DNA of 64,000 nucleotides from JBGQAS01 sp963699305 (lineage in GTDB: Bacteria > Chloroflexota > Anaerolineae > Anaerolineales > Anaerolineaceae), in assembly GCA_963699305.1 (NCBI GenBank), contig OY969431.1, positions 1,364,001 to 1,428,000 on the forward strand. The letters are read 5' to 3'. The notes under the pieces are model-generated. The model saw only the letters and a program-made list of their open reading frames with translations, ran no database searches and had not been told where the DNA came from. This document shows positions 62,101 to 64,000 of the stretch, piece after piece. Position 1 is the first letter of the stretch, and every line of letters starts with the position of its first letter. The translations under genes and the position numbers were made by a program.

Positions 62101-62556
62101 ATGGAAACCAAATTAATTTCAAACGATCAACATAATAGCCAAGGTCTTGATCTTGATGATGTGATGCAAGAAAGCCCCAGGAAGCGAGTGCTGATCATTG
62201 ATGACGAAATTGAGAGTACAACTTTAATGAAATTGGTTCTCATGAGTGCCGGTCTGGATGTCGTTGGTGCTGCGAGCGGTGAGGAGTCCATGGGTAAAGC
62301 CAGTGAAATTAAACCAGATGTCATCCTCTTGGATCTTATGATGCCCTCCATGGATGGGTGGCAAACCTTTGAGAACTTACGGAAGATTACAGATGCTCCG
62401 ATCGTTTTCGTTTCTGCAAAGACCGACAAATTTGATATCGTTCGCGGTTTGGAACTTGGTGCCGATGATTATGTAACAAAACCTTTCCACCCTTCCGAAT
62501 TGATTGCGAGGGTACAAAAGGTAATTAATCGTTCAATAAATGTAAGCTCACATTAA
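62101..62556 (+). CDS. Single-domain response regulator
   Basis: The 151-residue protein consists of an N-terminal tail of about 28 residues and one receiver domain: VLIIDDEIESTTL (acidic pair), phospho-acceptor Asp in VILLDLMMPSMDGW, Thr/Ser in VFVSAKTD, and Lys in DDYVTKPFHPSEL. There is no output domain, so it acts through protein contact or as a phosphate relay. AAGGAG precedes the ATG. It may serve the HisKA or HisKA_2 kinases in this window. Confidence 0.9.
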   Translation: METKLISNDQHNSQGLDLDDVMQESPRKRVLIIDDEIESTTLMKLVLMSAGLDVVGAASGEESMGKASEIKPDVILLDLMMPSMDGWQTFENLRKITDAPIVFVSAKTDKFDIVRGLELGADDYVTKPFHPSELIARVQKVINRSINVSSH

Positions 62557-62679
62557 ATTGCCTATTCTTATTATAAGCTTTCGTTATTGAGAATAATCCT
62601 ATAAGACCGTAGGTTTTTAAGAGGCTTATACATATACCAAGGAATGGTATGTGTTTCTTTTTAATCGCAAGAATCTCTG

Positions 62680-62708
62680 TTGTATATTGCGCAACTGAAT
62701 TGTATAAT
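62680..62708 (+). promoter_or_regulatory. Promoter of the YhhN-like gene
   Basis: TTGTAT (62680-62685), 17-base spacer, TATAAT (62703-62708) with a TG extension before the -10 box. Confidence 0.72.
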
Positions 62709-62734
62709 ATGCAATATCATTTCACGGAGAATTT

Positions 62735-63418
62735 ATGTTTTATCATTTACTCCCCTTGCCCTTAAGCATTCTGTTGATAATCCTTTACATGATCGCGCGT
62801 AATAAAAATGATCTCAAGAGAACCGCAATCATCCAGCCTGTGGCTACCCTAGTTGCAATAATCATCGCGGTCCTGAGCTTCCTTAGTCCATACGTCAACA
62901 CGGATTATACAGTCTGGATCCTGGTTGGCATGGGGTTGTGCTTGCTCGCAGATATTTTCAATATTGACATGACCAAAGATATGGTATTGTATGCTGCAAT
63001 TGCAGTTTTTATCCTGGCATACATGGAATATGCCTTCATATATACAAAGTTTGGTGGCTTTCATCCTCAAGATATCGTCGTGGGCGTGGTCTTCCTGGGT
63101 ATTTACATTTTCTTGATGGCTTATTACTGGCGAGGATTAGGAAAATTTAGAATTCCCATATTGATTTATGGTTTGTTCATGCCTTTTATGGTAACCCGGG
63201 CGATTTCAACAATTTTTAGCACCACATTTTCAATCGTTTCATCCATCATGGTTGCTATTGGCAGCATCCTGCTCTTTCTTGGAGATATCGAATATGGTAT
63301 CCATCGTTTCCGACATCCTTTGAAATTCTTTTTTGGTCCGATTTGTTATGAAGGTGGGCAATTATTGATTGCATTAAGTTGTTCATATTTTTCGCTCACG
63401 GTACTTCATGGAGGATAA
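62735..63418 (+). CDS. YhhN (TMEM86) family membrane protein
   Basis: The 227-residue protein has about eight membrane segments. The family shows acidic residues inside the membrane; here ADIFNID, LGDIEYGIHRFRH and the closing ICYEGGQLLIALSC fit the 'GD..L', 'SD..l' and 'Y..GQ.LI' motifs. Human TMEM86B hydrolyses lysoplasmalogen; plasmalogens occur in anaerobic bacteria, so a lipid role is possible. ACGGAGA lies before the ATG. It is followed within 2 bases by a sugar symporter gene. Confidence 0.72.
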   Translation: MFYHLLPLPLSILLIILYMIARNKNDLKRTAIIQPVATLVAIIIAVLSFLSPYVNTDYTVWILVGMGLCLLADIFNIDMTKDMVLYAAIAVFILAYMEYAFIYTKFGGFHPQDIVVGVVFLGIYIFLMAYYWRGLGKFRIPILIYGLFMPFMVTRAISTIFSTTFSIVSSIMVAIGSILLFLGDIEYGIHRFRHPLKFFFGPICYEGGQLLIALSCSYFSLTVLHGG

Positions 63419-63419
63419 C

Positions 63420-64000
63420 ATGACACAAAAAGTTGGCTTGAAACAAAAGTTGGGATTTGGCGCTGGTGAGTTTGCCAGCAGTATTTTCTTCACCGTTACA
63501 TCATTCTGGTTAATGAATTTCCTCACGGATAATGTAGGGTTGGCTGCAGGTTTAGCCGGATCGGCATTATTGATCGGTAAAATATGGGATTCAGTCATCG
63601 ACCCTTTCATCGGTTACGTCTCAGACCGTACAAAAACCCGCTGGGGTAGACGGCGTCCGTATTTCCTCTATTTTGCAATCCCTGTGGGTGTCGCGTTCGT
63701 CTTCATGTTCAAGAATCCTCATATTGCCAGCCAACCGGGCAAATTCTGGTGGGCTCTGTTAATGTACATGTTTTTTAGCATGGTGTATTCCTTCACAAAC
63801 ATCCCATACAATGCCCTGCTGCCCGAGATTTCCAAGGATTACGATGAGCGAACGAACATCGTTGGTTATAAGATGGTTTTTGCGGTTATTGGCACCTTGG
63901 TCGGTGCAGGCGCGGCAGTGCCCCTGATGAGCCTGTTCAAGGACAAAGACACCGGGTTTGTTGGCATGTCAGCCATTTTTGGCTTCCTAGCTGTTATTTC
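63420..64000 (+). CDS. GPH-family sugar:cation symporter, N-terminal part
   Basis: Only the first 193 codons are in the window; the gene runs off the right edge. It starts MTQKVGLKQKLGFGAGEFAS after GGAGG. The loop 2-3 motif WDSVIDPFIGYVSDRTKTRW plus GRRRPYFL is the signature of glycoside-pentoside-hexuronide:cation symporters (MelB, XynB type), and NIPYNALLPEISKDYDERT is the second family motif. It probably imports an oligosaccharide or glucuronide with Na+ or H+. Confidence 0.9.
   Translation, partial: MTQKVGLKQKLGFGAGEFASSIFFTVTSFWLMNFLTDNVGLAAGLAGSALLIGKIWDSVIDPFIGYVSDRTKTRWGRRRPYFLYFAIPVGVAFVFMFKNPHIASQPGKFWWALLMYMFFSMVYSFTNIPYNALLPEISKDYDERTNIVGYKMVFAVIGTLVGAGAAVPLMSLFKDKDTGFVGMSAIFGFLAVI

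Overview
The window looks like a chromosome segment of a Gram-negative-type, non-proteobacterial anaerobe, most likely Chloroflexota (Anaerolineae). The basis is the infB-ylxR-nusA order without rimP, T-box control of thrS and serS, CIRCE control of groESL, and many lipoproteins and TPR proteins with Pro/Thr linkers behind a single N-terminal membrane segment. This assignment is inference from gene content and style, not from a marker-gene tree.

Layout. 1-2.4 kb: start of infB, ylxR and nusA (minus strand). 2.5-6.9 kb: flavin/F420-type oxidoreductase, GH13 alpha-glucosidase, tRNA-Ser, HhH protein, GAF histidine kinase, tRNA-Val. 6.9-10.5 kb: T-box-thrS, then infC-rpmI-rplT. 10.5-13.1 kb: macrodomain, RNA methyltransferase and DUF711, coupled by 4-base overlaps. 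13.1-19.6 kb (minus): secreted/foldase genes, groSL with CIRCE, two TPR proteins. 19.7-26.9 kb: leaderless trmD, a sugar-type transporter, a TPP-riboswitch operon thiN-thiB-thiP, T-box-serS. 26.9-30.2 kb (minus): PIN-TRAM protein, cysS, rlmB. 30.3-39.3 kb: BMP-type nucleoside ABC transporter (its ATPase carries a membrane hairpin inside NBD2) and a NatA/NatB-like exporter.

39,341-50,531 is an integrated element of 11,130 bp bounded by a perfect 61-bp direct repeat. The repeat covers the -10 box and 5' half of a tRNA-Arg(TCG) gene. The element is AT-richer than its surroundings and all its genes face one way: tyrosine integrase, two DUF2513 proteins, a terminase-small-subunit-like protein, a SAP-domain protein with a Cys/His tail, an RHH regulator, a primase-polymerase/VapE-helicase, and two YbjQ-type proteins. 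Directly after the primase-helicase gene lies an origin-like structure: paired TGTGCCA iterons in opposite orientation around an AT-rich stretch. Integrase, TerS-like protein, Pri-Rep and an adjacent ori together recall phage satellites (PICI/SaPI). This is the best candidate for an undescribed system in the window.

50.6-64 kb: HerA-like ATPase, NBR1-domain lipoprotein, patatin phospholipase, a signalling cluster (HisKA_2 kinase, REC-PAS-GAF-GGDEF, PAS-GAF-GGDEF, lone receiver), ArfB, a YhhN membrane protein and the start of a GPH sugar symporter.

Many genes, including essential ones (nusA, cysS), carry single-base frameshifts, mostly in homopolymers. These are probably consensus errors of the assembly. 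Their density is several-fold higher inside the element, so real decay there cannot be excluded.
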